The position numbers were made by a program, and so were the translations under genes. From positions 1 through 5,617 of the forward strand of contig JAERMP010000156.1 of the NCBI GenBank assembly GCA_016844515.1: a stretch of 5,617 nt of DNA, given 5' to 3'. This document shows, piece by piece, positions 1-5,617 of the stretch. The stretch is from Thermoleophilia bacterium. Its GTDB lineage: Bacteria; Actinomycetota; Thermoleophilia; Gaiellales; Gaiellaceae. Position 1 is the first letter of the stretch, and the number at the start of each line of letters is the position of its first letter. The notes below the pieces were generated by a model. The model was not told the origin of the DNA, ran no database searches, and was given only the letters and a program-made list of their open reading frames with translations.

Positions 1-1253
1 CCCCCGAATGCGACGAGCGCGAAGTCGCGCGGGTCAAGTCCTTGCTCGACCGATACGACGCGGAGCGCACGCACCATCTCCGCATTGACGACGTCGAGCA
101 CGGCCTCCGGGTCGAGCTCGCCGAGCGCCCTCGAGGCAGCATCCGCATCGAGCTCGATGCCGCCGGGTAGAGACTTCGGCAGCCGTCCGAGCAGGAGATT
201 GGCGTCGGTCACCGTCGCCCGCTCGCCACCCCGCCCGTAGCACGCAGGGCCCGGTGTCGCGCCCGCGCTTTCGGGTCCGACGCGTATCGCTCCGCCTTCG
301 TCCAGCCACACGATCGACCCGCCGCCCGCTCCGACCGTGTGCACCGCCAGCGTCGGCAGCCGGACGGGGAAGCCGCCGACGTCGCGCTCGTGCTCTCTCC
401 GGGCGACGCCGGCGACGATTGCGCAAACGTCGGTGGACGTTCCGCCCATGTCGAAGGACAGGGCGTTCTCGAAGCCTGCGAGCGCAGCGATCCGTGCCGC
501 GCCGACGACACCCGCTGCGGGGCCCGACAGCAGTGCGAACGCAGCGTGAGCTGCTGCTTCGTCGAGTGTCGTGACCCCTCCTGAGGAGCGCATGACCAGC
601 GGCTCGGGAAGACGTGCGTCACGGCACGCCTCAGCGAGCGCACCGAGGTAGCGAGCAAGCACTGGGCCGAGGTAGGCGTCGACGACGGTGGTCGAGGCGC
701 GCTCGTACTCCCGGAACTCGGGCGCGACCTCGTGTGACGCCACCACGTGGGCGGAGGGGTACCGGCTCCGGATCTCCGCGGCGAGCGCCTTCTCGTGCTC
801 GGTGTCCCGGAACGAGAACAGGAGGCAGATGGCAACTGCTTCGGTGTCGAGGTCTGCGAAAGAGTCGAGCTCGAGCGGCTCGAGCTCACCCGCCGGCCCG
901 ACACGTCCCCGGACCCCGATGCAGCGGTTGAGTGGGACGAGCGGTGGGGTGTGCTCTGCGCAGGGCCGGTACAGGTGCGCGCGCGTCTGTCGGCGGAGGT
1001 GGAGGAGGTGCTCGAAGCCCGCTGTGGTGACGAACGTGGTGCGTGCGCCGCGCCTCTCGAGGAGTGCGTTCGTGGCGATGGTCGTCCCGTGGGTGAAACG
1101 ATCGACGCCGTCGATCCCGAGTGCGGCGGCTGCAGCGACAACCGACTCCTCCTGGCGAGCCGCCGTCGGCACCTTGGCCGTACGCACCTTCCCGTCGGCG
1201 ACGAGGACGGCGTCGGTGAACGTCCCGCCGACGTCGATTCCGAGCGCACGCAT
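1..1253 (-). CDS. hyuA: Hydantoinase/5-oxoprolinase family ATPase subunit (HyuA-like), C-terminus cut off by the left edge
   Basis: Seen: the minus strand is open from an ATG at 1253 to the window edge, giving 417 codons with no stop. The protein opens with MRALGIDVGGTFTD (residues 1-14), the phosphate-binding N-terminus of the hydantoinase A/oxoprolinase family. It then shows THGTTIATNALLERRGA (54-70), SSGGVT, LSGPAAGVVGA, DMGGTSTD (268-275), a glycine loop VGAGGGS (307-313) and ATPGPACYGRGG. These are the family's ASKHA-type ATPase motifs in the expected order. Known: such proteins open cyclic amides (hydantoins, 5-oxoproline) with ATP, usually in the cytoplasm with a HyuB partner. HyuA subunits are usually about 650-700 residues, so roughly a third is missing. 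A hyuB gene may lie beyond the left edge (inference). ATG 1253 is preferred over an in-frame GTG at 1268 because GGAG (1263-1266) sits 9 bases before it and the family start fits. The substrate cannot be told from sequence. It is transcribed away from the hem genes. Confidence 0.93.
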   Translation of the reverse strand, partial: MRALGIDVGGTFTDAVLVADGKVRTAKVPTAARQEESVVAAAAALGIDGVDRFTHGTTIATNALLERRGARTTFVTTAGFEHLLHLRRQTRAHLYRPCAEHTPPLVPLNRCIGVRGRVGPAGELEPLELDSFADLDTEAVAICLLFSFRDTEHEKALAAEIRSRYPSAHVVASHEVAPEFREYERASTTVVDAYLGPVLARYLGALAEACRDARLPEPLVMRSSGGVTTLDEAAAHAAFALLSGPAAGVVGAARIAALAGFENALSFDMGGTSTDVCAIVAGVARREHERDVGGFPVRLPTLAVHTVGAGGGSIVWLDEGGAIRVGPESAGATPGPACYGRGGERATVTDANLLLGRLPKSLPGGIELDADAASRALGELDPEAVLDVVNAEMVRALRVVSVEQGLDPRDFALVAFG

Positions 1254-1262
1254 CGCCGCATT

Positions 1263-1266
1263 CTCC
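1263..1266 (-). promoter_or_regulatory. Ribosome binding site of the HyuA-like gene
   Basis: GGAG on the minus strand lies 9 bases before the ATG at 1253. It decides the start in favour of that ATG over the in-frame GTG at 1268, which overlaps this motif and has no purine-rich sequence ahead of it. Confidence 0.5.
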
Positions 1267-1269
1267 ACG

Positions 1270-1293
1270 GCGGACCGCAGTAGAGTTGTCCGC
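1270..1293. repeat. Inverted repeat, possible operator between the divergent genes
   Basis: GCGGAC (1270-1275) and GTCCGC (1288-1293) are perfect reverse complements separated by 12 bases. The dyad is roughly centred in the gap and spans the candidate hemA -10. It could bind a dimeric regulator touching both directions, or be chance in GC-rich DNA. The first arm also overlaps a smaller palindrome, GCGG-A-CCGC (1270-1278). Confidence 0.35.
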
Positions 1294-1296
1294 GAC

Positions 1297-2559
1297 GTGC
1301 ACCGCCTCGTCTGTCTCGGCCTCAGCCATCGCACTGCTCCTGTCGAGCTTCGGGAGCGCATTGGCGCTCTCGGCTTCAGTGCCGAGCGTTGTCCTGCCGT
1401 CGTCGAGCACGCGACTCTCCAGACGTGCTACCGCGTGGAGCTGTACGCGAGGCTCGCCTCCGGGGTCGAGGACGCACGCGACGAGCTGATCGACGCGCTC
1501 TCCCGCGCGCACGGCGTCGAGCGCGAGCTTCTGATCGACCACCTGTACGTCCACTCGGGGGACGATGTCGCGCGCCATCTCTGCCGCGTCGCTGCCGGCC
1601 TCGACTCGCTCGTGCTCGGCGAGACCGAGATCCTCGGTCAGGTCGGTGACGCTTTCGGGGTCGCGAAGGCCGGCGGGACCGTCGGCTCGGGACTCTCGCT
1701 TCTGTTTCGAACGGCGATCACCGCGGGACGGCGAGCTCGTTCCGAGACGGCGATCGGGGCGAATCCCGCCACCGCGAGCTCGATGGCGCTCGCGCTGGCC
1801 GAGGGCGTGCTCGGCGACCTGCGCGAGAAGCGGGTCTTGGTCGTCGGAGCTGGACGCATCGGACTTCAGTCGCTCAAGGCGCTCGCGGGCCGCGGGGTCG
1901 CCCAGACCGCCGTGGCGAACCGCACGCGAGAGCGGGCGACCGAAGTCGCCGCGCGCTTCGGTGCGACGGCGCACGGCCTCGACGAGCTCGAGGACGTTCT
2001 GTCGTGGGCCGATTTTGCAGTGACCGCTACATCCTCCGAGAGCCCCGTCGTCGGAGCAGAGCTCGTGCGGAACGCGGTATCTCTCCGAAGCGATAGGCGG
2101 CTGGTTCTCGTCGATCTGGCGGTGCCGGCCGATGTCGAGCGCGACGCCGGAGCCGTTGCGGGCGTTCGTCTCTTCGACGTGGACGATCTTCGCGCGGGGC
2201 TCGACGACTCGATGGCATCTCGCTTGCGTGAGGTCCCCGGTGTCGAGGCGATCGTCGAAGACGAGGTCGAGAGCTTCCGGCGCCGGTACCAGGAGCTCGA
2301 GGTCGAGCCGCTTCTCTCGGCTCTTCGCAGGCAAGCCGAGGAGATCAGGGAGCAGGAGCTCGAGCGCGCGCTCAGCGATCTCGGCGACGTTGACGCGGCC
2401 ACGGCCCAGCGGATCGATCACCTGTCGCGGTCGCTTGTCAAGAAGCTCCTCCACGAGCCGACCGTACGACTCCGCGAGCGCGCCGGAACCGGCGACGCGC
2501 ACGAGGTTGCCGACGCCGTACGAGACCTGTTCGGGCTCGCCGCGCCGCGCGACTCGTGA
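1297..2559 (+). CDS. hemA: Glutamyl-tRNA reductase
   Basis: Catalyses NADPH-dependent reduction of glutamyl-tRNA(Glu) to glutamate-1-semialdehyde, the first committed step of C5-pathway tetrapyrrole synthesis, in the cytoplasm. The 420 residues match the family's usual length. Seen: GLSHRTAPVELRER (8-21); catalytic cysteine Cys44 in TCYRVELY (43-50); HL-RVAAGLDSLVLGETEILGQV (94-116); NADPH-binding GAGRIG (184-189); VDLAVPADV; and a C-terminal helical dimerisation part with IDHLSRSLVKKLLHEPT. The GTG at 1297 is chosen because the conserved N-terminus begins right after it. The frame stays open back to 688, but that stretch lies antisense to the HyuA-like gene and contains no HemA sequence. No strong Shine-Dalgarno precedes the GTG. 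Odd: the nearly invariant Asn after the catalytic Cys is Tyr (TAC at 1429-1431). It is the first gene of the hem operon, and its last four bases overlap hemC. The product's next enzyme, HemL, is not in the window. Confidence 0.97.
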   Translation: MHRLVCLGLSHRTAPVELRERIGALGFSAERCPAVVEHATLQTCYRVELYARLASGVEDARDELIDALSRAHGVERELLIDHLYVHSGDDVARHLCRVAAGLDSLVLGETEILGQVGDAFGVAKAGGTVGSGLSLLFRTAITAGRRARSETAIGANPATASSMALALAEGVLGDLREKRVLVVGAGRIGLQSLKALAGRGVAQTAVANRTRERATEVAARFGATAHGLDELEDVLSWADFAVTATSSESPVVGAELVRNAVSLRSDRRLVLVDLAVPADVERDAGAVAGVRLFDVDDLRAGLDDSMASRLREVPGVEAIVEDEVESFRRRYQELEVEPLLSALRRQAEEIREQELERALSDLGDVDAATAQRIDHLSRSLVKKLLHEPTVRLRERAGTGDAHEVADAVRDLFGLAAPRDS

Positions 2560-3533
2560 GCGCGACGCCGCTTCCGGCGGCGGTGACTCTCGGTACCAGG
2601 GCCTCCAAGCTCGCTCGCACCCAGACCGACAGCGTCGCCGAGCTGCTCGCCGCCGCGTGGCCCGGCTTGGAGTGGAACGTCCGGCTGATCGAGACTCAGG
2701 GCGACCGCACCCAGGCGAGCGGGCAGCCGCTTCCCGAGATCGGCGGGAAGGGCCTCTTCACCCTCGAGCTCGAGCGCGAGCTCCGGGACTGCGAGATCGA
2801 CCTCGCGGTTCACTCCCTCAAGGATCTCCCGACGGACGATGCCCCCGGCATCGTGATCGGAGCGGTCTGCCTGAGGGAGGACACGCGCGACTGTCTCGTC
2901 GCGCGGGACGGTCTGGCGCTCGCAGATCTTCCTCGCGGATCCGTCGTCGGGACGAGCAGCCTCCGCCGCGAGGCCCAGCTGCGCGCGCTGCGGCCCGATC
3001 TCGAGATCCGCTCGATCCGCGGCAATGTCGACACACGCGTCGACAAGGTGCGCCGGGGTGAGTACGACGCCGCTGTGCTCGCCGCCGCCGGGATCAGACG
3101 CCTGGGGCTCGAAGAGGCAGTCACCGAATGGCTCGAGCCCGAGACGATCCTTCCCGCTCCGGGGCAGGGAGCTCTCGCTGTCGAGTGCCGCGCCGACGAC
3201 GAGCGAATGCTCTCCCTCTTGGCCGCGATCGACGATCCCGGTGCGCGGGCGACGACGACCGCGGAGCGAGCGTTCCTCGAGGCGCTCGGCGGGGGCTGTG
3301 CGGCTCCGGTGGCCGCTCACGCTGTTGTGATCGGGAGTGGAGCTGACGCCTCAAGTAACAGTCTGTTACAAGGTGTCATGCGCGCTCGCATGGACGGGCT
3401 CGTCGCGTCGATCGACGGGAGTGAGGTGGTTCGAGTGCGCGGAGAGGGTGAGCCGAAGGAGCTTGGCGCTCGACTCGCGAGAGAGGCGCTTGCGGCGGGG
3501 GCGAGCCGCATCCTGGAGGCGATCCGTGGCTGA
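2556..3533 (+). CDS. hemC: Hydroxymethylbilane synthase (porphobilinogen deaminase)
   Basis: Polymerises four porphobilinogens into linear hydroxymethylbilane on a covalently bound dipyrromethane cofactor. Seen in the 325-residue product: GTRASKLA (13-20), GGKGLF (63-68), AVHSLKDLP with the catalytic aspartate at about Asp90, GTSSLRR, the basic RSIRGNVDTR stretch, LPAPGQGALAVECR, and the cofactor-attachment cysteine Cys248 in EALGGGCAAP. The length is slightly above the roughly 310 typical of the family. The excess lies between Cys248 and the later DGS motif, in a Ser/Asn/Leu-rich loop (about residues 260-274). Its bases 3354-3371 use codons unusual for this GC-rich region, including TTA at 3366-3368. 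The GTG start shares GTGA (2556-2559) with the hemA stop. I see no good Shine-Dalgarno, so translation probably depends on coupling to hemA. The last eight bases overlap hemD. Confidence 0.97.
   Translation: MSATPLPAAVTLGTRASKLARTQTDSVAELLAAAWPGLEWNVRLIETQGDRTQASGQPLPEIGGKGLFTLELERELRDCEIDLAVHSLKDLPTDDAPGIVIGAVCLREDTRDCLVARDGLALADLPRGSVVGTSSLRREAQLRALRPDLEIRSIRGNVDTRVDKVRRGEYDAAVLAAAGIRRLGLEEAVTEWLEPETILPAPGQGALAVECRADDERMLSLLAAIDDPGARATTTAERAFLEALGGGCAAPVAAHAVVIGSGADASSNSLLQGVMRARMDGLVASIDGSEVVRVRGEGEPKELGARLAREALAAGASRILEAIRG
3355..3369. repeat. Perfect palindrome inside hemC
   Basis: GTAACA (3355-3360) and TGTTAC (3364-3369) are exact reverse complements around a 3-base spacer. It lies in the A/T-richer extra loop of hemC, about 155 bases before the hemD start. 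It resembles a dimeric repressor half-site pair, but no regulator is identified and it may only reflect the sequence inserted there. The palindrome itself is certain; a function is not. Confidence 0.5.
3515..3519 (+). promoter_or_regulatory. Ribosome binding site of hemD
   Basis: GGAGG lies inside the 3' end of hemC, six bases before the GTG at 3526. It is the strongest Shine-Dalgarno in the operon and fixes the hemD start, which overlaps hemC by eight bases. Confidence 0.8.
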
Positions 3534-4263
3534 GAAACCGCTCGCGGGCAGGCGCATCGTCGTCACGCGACCGGAGTCGCGGCCACTTGCCGCAGCGCTC
3601 GAAGGTCTCGGAGCCGAGGTCTCGATCGTGCCGCTCATCGAGATTCGCCCCGTCGAGGATCCTCGTGCTCTCGACGCCGCCGTCGCCGATCTCGCGACGT
3701 ATGACTGGGTCGTCTTCACGAGCGTCAACGGGGTTGCAGCAGTAGGTGAGCGACTGAGCGGGATCGGTGAGACCCGGGTTGCAGCAGTCGGGCCGGTGAC
3801 GGCCGATTCGGTGAGAGCGCTCGGGGTCGAGCCCTCTTTCGTCGCCGCCCGGGCCTCCGAGGACATCGCGGCCGGACTGGGATCGATCGACGGCGCTCGC
3901 GTGCTGCTCCCGCAGGCCGACATCGCGGATCCCCGGCTCGCCGACGAACTCCGAGGGAGGGGGGCTAACGTCGACACGGTCGTGGCCTACCGGACGGTTC
4001 AGGTCGAGCCGACCCTGTGGGGCGTTCTCCCGCTGCGGATTGCTCACGCGATCGTTCTCGCCAGCGGCTCGGCGGTGCGAAGTCTCGCGCGCATTGCGGG
4101 GTCACTCGAAGGCTTGGGCGACTCGACGCTTCTCGTCTGCATCGGCCCAAGAACCGCCGCGGTTGCGCGCGAGGTGGGGCTGCCGGTCGGGCTCGTCGCC
4201 GACGAGATGACGGCGGACGGCATCATTCGTGCCCTCGTGTCGCACTTCGGGGAGAGCTCGTGA
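3526..4263 (+). CDS. hemD: Uroporphyrinogen-III synthase, stand-alone
   Basis: Closes hydroxymethylbilane to uroporphyrinogen III with inversion of ring D, directly after HemC. The 245 residues are normal for a single-domain HemD. This family is poorly conserved, but the landmarks are present: [15 protein letters not shown] near the start, FTSVNGV (64-70), [17 protein letters not shown] and [12 protein letters not shown] (from Cys205), ending in the usual helix TADGIIRAL. The GTG at 3526 follows GGAGG by six bases and gives the expected N-terminus. The frame is open further upstream, but that part is antiphase to hemC. In streptomycetes and mycobacteria the gene at this place is commonly a longer fusion with uroporphyrinogen-III methyltransferase (known); no such domain is present here. 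Two copies of a 13-base repeat encode VAAVG twice, 15 residues apart. The stop overlaps the hemB start by four bases. Confidence 0.93.
   Translation: MAEKPLAGRRIVVTRPESRPLAAALEGLGAEVSIVPLIEIRPVEDPRALDAAVADLATYDWVVFTSVNGVAAVGERLSGIGETRVAAVGPVTADSVRALGVEPSFVAARASEDIAAGLGSIDGARVLLPQADIADPRLADELRGRGANVDTVVAYRTVQVEPTLWGVLPLRIAHAIVLASGSAVRSLARIAGSLEGLGDSTLLVCIGPRTAAVAREVGLPVGLVADEMTADGIIRALVSHFGESS
3731..3788 (+). repeat. Two 13-base direct repeats within hemD, in frame
   Basis: GGGTTGCAGCAGT occurs at 3731-3743 and again at 3776-3788, exactly 45 bases apart, so both are read in the same frame as part of GVAAVG and RVAAVG. The second copy precedes the conserved AVGP motif of HemD. The flanking bases differ on both sides. 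It may be a trace of slippage or simply the same codons chosen twice. Confidence 0.6.
4249..4254 (+). promoter_or_regulatory. Ribosome binding site of hemB
   Basis: GGGGAG at the end of hemD is followed by a five-base spacer and the GTG at 4260, supporting that start over internal candidates. Confidence 0.7.
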
Positions 4264-5285
4264 CCGGTTTCCGCACCGATCCACTGGGCGTCCTTCGGCT
4301 GTCGCCCGGAGCGCAACGCCCGCGCCGGCTGAGGCGCACGGCTGCGCTTCGCGATTTGGTCCGCGAGTCGACGCTGGCGCCCGACGATCTCGTCTATCCG
4401 CTCTTCGTCGTCTCGGGTCAGGACGTGCGCAGCCCGGTGGCTTCCATGCCGGGGGTGAACCAGCTCTCGGTCGATCGTCTCGAGGCAGAGGCGCGTGAGC
4501 TCGGAGCGCTGGGAATCAAAGCCGTCCTCCTGTTCGGGATTCCGAGCGCCAAGGATCCGCTGGGCCTCGAGAGTTACGCAGACGACGGAGTCGTGCAACA
4601 AGCGATCAGGACGCTCAAGGACGCGAGTCCCGAGCTCGTCGTCATGACCGACGTGTGCATGTGCGAATACACGGACCACGGACATTGCGGCCTCCTCGCC
4701 GACGACGGCTCGGTTCTGAACGACGAGACGCTCGAGATACTCGGTCGGATCGCCGTCTCGCACGGCGAGGCCGGTGCCGACGTCGTCGCCCCGAGCGGGA
4801 TGATCGACGGGATGGTGGGCGCAATCCGGTCCGCCCTCGATGCCGATGGCCTCGAGCAGGTCGCGATCCTCTCGTACGCGGTGAAGTACGCGTCGGCGTT
4901 CTACGGGCCGTTTCGCGATGCGGCCGAGGGCGCGCCCGCATTCGGCGATCGCAAGTCGCATCAGATGGACCCCGCGAATGCGCGTGAGGCGTTGCGGGAA
5001 GCCGCGCTCGACGTCGAGCAAGGGGCCGACGCACTCATGGTCAAGCCTGCGCTCGGGTACCTGGACGTCGTTCGCTCGGTTCACGAGCGCTTTCCCGAGC
5101 TCCCGCTCGCGGCGTACAACGTGAGCGGCGAGTACGCGATGGTGAAGGCCGCGGCTGCGAACGGCTGGCTCGACGAGCGTTCGGTCGTTCTCGAGGTATT
5201 GACCGGGATCCGCCGAGCAGGCGCCGATCTCGTCGTCACCTACCACGCGAAGGACGCGGCGGCCTGGCTCCAGGAACGATCGTGA
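4260..5285 (+). CDS. hemB: Delta-aminolevulinic acid dehydratase (porphobilinogen synthase), zinc-cysteine type
   Basis: Condenses two 5-aminolevulinates to porphobilinogen, the substrate of HemC, in a cytoplasmic TIM-barrel enzyme that is usually octameric. The 341 residues are a normal length. Seen: RPRRLRRT and LVYPLFVV near the N-terminus; the active-site metal motif [14 protein letters not shown] with Cys133, Cys135 and Cys143; [13 protein letters not shown]; the two Schiff-base lysines Lys209 ([14 protein letters not shown]) and Lys262 ([10 protein letters not shown]); and [13 protein letters not shown]. The three cysteines place it in the zinc-dependent class rather than the Asp-rich magnesium-only class (family knowledge). 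KSHQMDP is the usual loop, with [13 protein letters not shown] before it. The GTG start shares GTGA (4260-4263) with the hemD stop and has a good Shine-Dalgarno; about 20 residues precede the conserved RPRRLRR. Although it acts before HemC in the pathway it comes after hemD, as in many actinobacteria. Its stop overlaps the next gene by four bases. Confidence 0.97.
   Translation: MTGFRTDPLGVLRLSPGAQRPRRLRRTAALRDLVRESTLAPDDLVYPLFVVSGQDVRSPVASMPGVNQLSVDRLEAEARELGALGIKAVLLFGIPSAKDPLGLESYADDGVVQQAIRTLKDASPELVVMTDVCMCEYTDHGHCGLLADDGSVLNDETLEILGRIAVSHGEAGADVVAPSGMIDGMVGAIRSALDADGLEQVAILSYAVKYASAFYGPFRDAAEGAPAFGDRKSHQMDPANAREALREAALDVEQGADALMVKPALGYLDVVRSVHERFPELPLAAYNVSGEYAMVKAAAANGWLDERSVVLEVLTGIRRAGADLVVTYHAKDAAAWLQERS
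5272..5275 (+). promoter_or_regulatory. Ribosome binding site of the Cld-like gene
   Basis: AGGA within the last codons of hemB lies six bases before the GTG at 5282, supporting that start. The next in-frame ATG (codon 39) falls inside the conserved N-terminal segment. Confidence 0.5.
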
Positions 5286-5617
5286 ACGCACGCGTCGACG
5301 ACCGGCCGGAGGAGCAGGAGCTCGAGGTCGCCGACGTCGCCGAGCACGGGCGGACGGCCGACGGCGAGACGACGTCGCTCGATCGCAGGCTCTACATGCA
5401 GCTCCACGCGTTCGGCGGGGCGGGAGATATCGTGCCGCTCGTCGCTGCTCTCGAGTCGGCAGGCGTCGTCGGCACGCTCTACGAGGACGTCAACGACCCG
5501 ACGGGGGTCGCGTTGCTCACGGTGAGCGAGACCCCGGACGCGTTCGTTTCCGAGCTCCGCAGCTTCCTGCAGTCGACCCCATTCGCAGACCTCGAGCCGA
5601 AGCCCGAGCTCACGATG
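5282..5617 (+). CDS. Probable chlorite dismutase-family protein (HemQ-related), 3' end cut off by the right edge
   Basis: Seen: an open frame of 112 codons from a GTG that shares GTGA (5282-5285) with the hemB stop, running off the window. Residues 1-33 are acidic and low in complexity. A folded segment then begins, with [14 protein letters not shown] (33-46), [34 protein letters not shown] and LEPKPELTM at the edge. From memory of the family, the LDRRL-MQ start and the LYEDVNDP-G stretch resemble a subgroup of chlorite dismutase-fold haem proteins. Known: the relative HemQ decarboxylates coproheme to haem b in Gram-positive bacteria; true Clds split chlorite. The operon position argues for a role in haem synthesis (inference). 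The haem-ligand histidine and the distal residues lie in the missing part, so catalytic type cannot be read. The N-terminus does not look like the usual actinobacterial HemQ start. No signal peptide is visible. It could instead be an uncharacterised dimeric alpha-beta barrel protein. Confidence 0.65.
   Translation, partial: MNARVDDRPEEQELEVADVAEHGRTADGETTSLDRRLYMQLHAFGGAGDIVPLVAALESAGVVGTLYEDVNDPTGVALLTVSETPDAFVSELRSFLQSTPFADLEPKPELTM

Larger units (their letters stand above)
1254..1296. promoter_or_regulatory. Short divergent intergenic region between the HyuA-like gene and hemA
   Basis: Only 43 bases separate the two divergent start codons, so the promoters of both must sit here or reach into the opposite coding region. 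On the plus strand TAGAGT (1281-1286) fits a TANNNT -10 element; a start site 6-7 bases later would leave hemA with an almost leaderless transcript. I found no convincing -35 hexamer at the matching distance, nor a clear -10 for the minus-strand gene. The region's existence is certain; the promoter element is a weak inference. Confidence 0.4.

Noticed and set aside
209..1261. Minus-strand open frame of 350 codons, starting at an ATG eight bases ahead of the HyuA-like ATG
   Set aside because: It is out of frame with the HyuA-like protein, is Ser/Arg-rich, and shows no family motifs. The other frame gives a clean hydantoinase sequence.
688..1296. Plus-strand open frame continuing hemA upstream by about 200 codons
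   Set aside because: It lies antisense to the well-supported HyuA-like gene and has no HemA-like sequence. The conserved HemA N-terminus begins just after the GTG at 1297.
886..2502. Minus-strand open frame of 538 codons opposite hemA
   Set aside because: It is Arg/Asp/Glu-rich shadow sequence with no recognisable motif, created by GC-biased third positions of hemA and the neighbouring gene.
2132..3061. Plus-strand open frame of 309 codons spanning the hemA/hemC junction
   Set aside because: It is Ser/Arg-rich out-of-phase sequence overlapping two well-supported genes; no domain can be recognised.
4044..5291. Minus-strand open frame of 415 codons opposite hemB
   Set aside because: It is a shadow of hemB, whose metal-binding cysteines and both catalytic lysines are intact in the forward frame.
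5286..5380. Acidic N-terminal 33 residues of the last gene as a possible signal peptide or separate small protein
   Set aside because: It has no hydrophobic core or cleavage site, and it reads straight into the conserved segment without a stop.
1297..5617. High density of GAGCTC, CTCGAG and GAGCTCGAG-type words
   Set aside because: These are explained by Glu-Leu-Glu runs with GAG and CTC as favoured codons, not by a dedicated repeat family.

Overview
The window is a GC-rich bacterial chromosome segment packed with genes. It holds one minus-strand gene running off the left edge and five plus-strand genes, the last running off the right edge. The forward genes are hemA-hemC-hemD-hemB, the tetrapyrrole block from glutamyl-tRNA reduction to uroporphyrinogen III, followed by the first third or so of what looks like a chlorite dismutase-family (HemQ-related) protein. 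The high GC, the use of GTG starts, and the hemA-C-D-B order suggest an actinobacterium. A deep-branching lineage such as Thermoleophilia fits best, but that placement is inference.

Layout. Positions 1-1253 (minus) encode the N-terminal 417 residues of a HyuA-type hydantoinase/5-oxoprolinase ATPase subunit. A 43-bp gap (1254-1296) separates it from the divergent hemA and must hold or adjoin the start signals of both directions; it contains a perfect 6-bp inverted repeat. Then come hemA (1297-2559), hemC (2556-3533), hemD (3526-4263), hemB (4260-5285) and the Cld-like gene (5282-5617, partial). Every forward gene starts with GTG. Every junction overlaps: three by the 4-base GTGA arrangement and one (hemC/hemD) by 8 bases. 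The block therefore looks like a single translationally coupled operon. No stretch over 300 bases lacks a gene, and no tRNA, rRNA, CRISPR, insertion sequence or clear terminator was seen.

How the genes work together. HemA reduces glutamyl-tRNA(Glu) to glutamate-1-semialdehyde. A separate aminomutase (HemL), not in this window, would make 5-aminolevulinate. HemB condenses two of these to porphobilinogen, HemC polymerises four porphobilinogens to hydroxymethylbilane, and HemD closes the ring to uroporphyrinogen III. The Cld/HemQ-like gene could act at the coproheme decarboxylation end of the same pathway, though its subgroup is not clearly the canonical HemQ. HyuA has no obvious biochemical link to haem.

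I did not find a clearly new system. The points worth a second look are a TCYR rather than TCNR catalytic motif in HemA, an A/T-richer extra loop in HemC carrying the only in-frame TTA codon of the forward genes and a perfect palindrome, a stand-alone HemD, the atypical Cld-like gene co-transcribed with hemB, and the very short divergent intergenic region.
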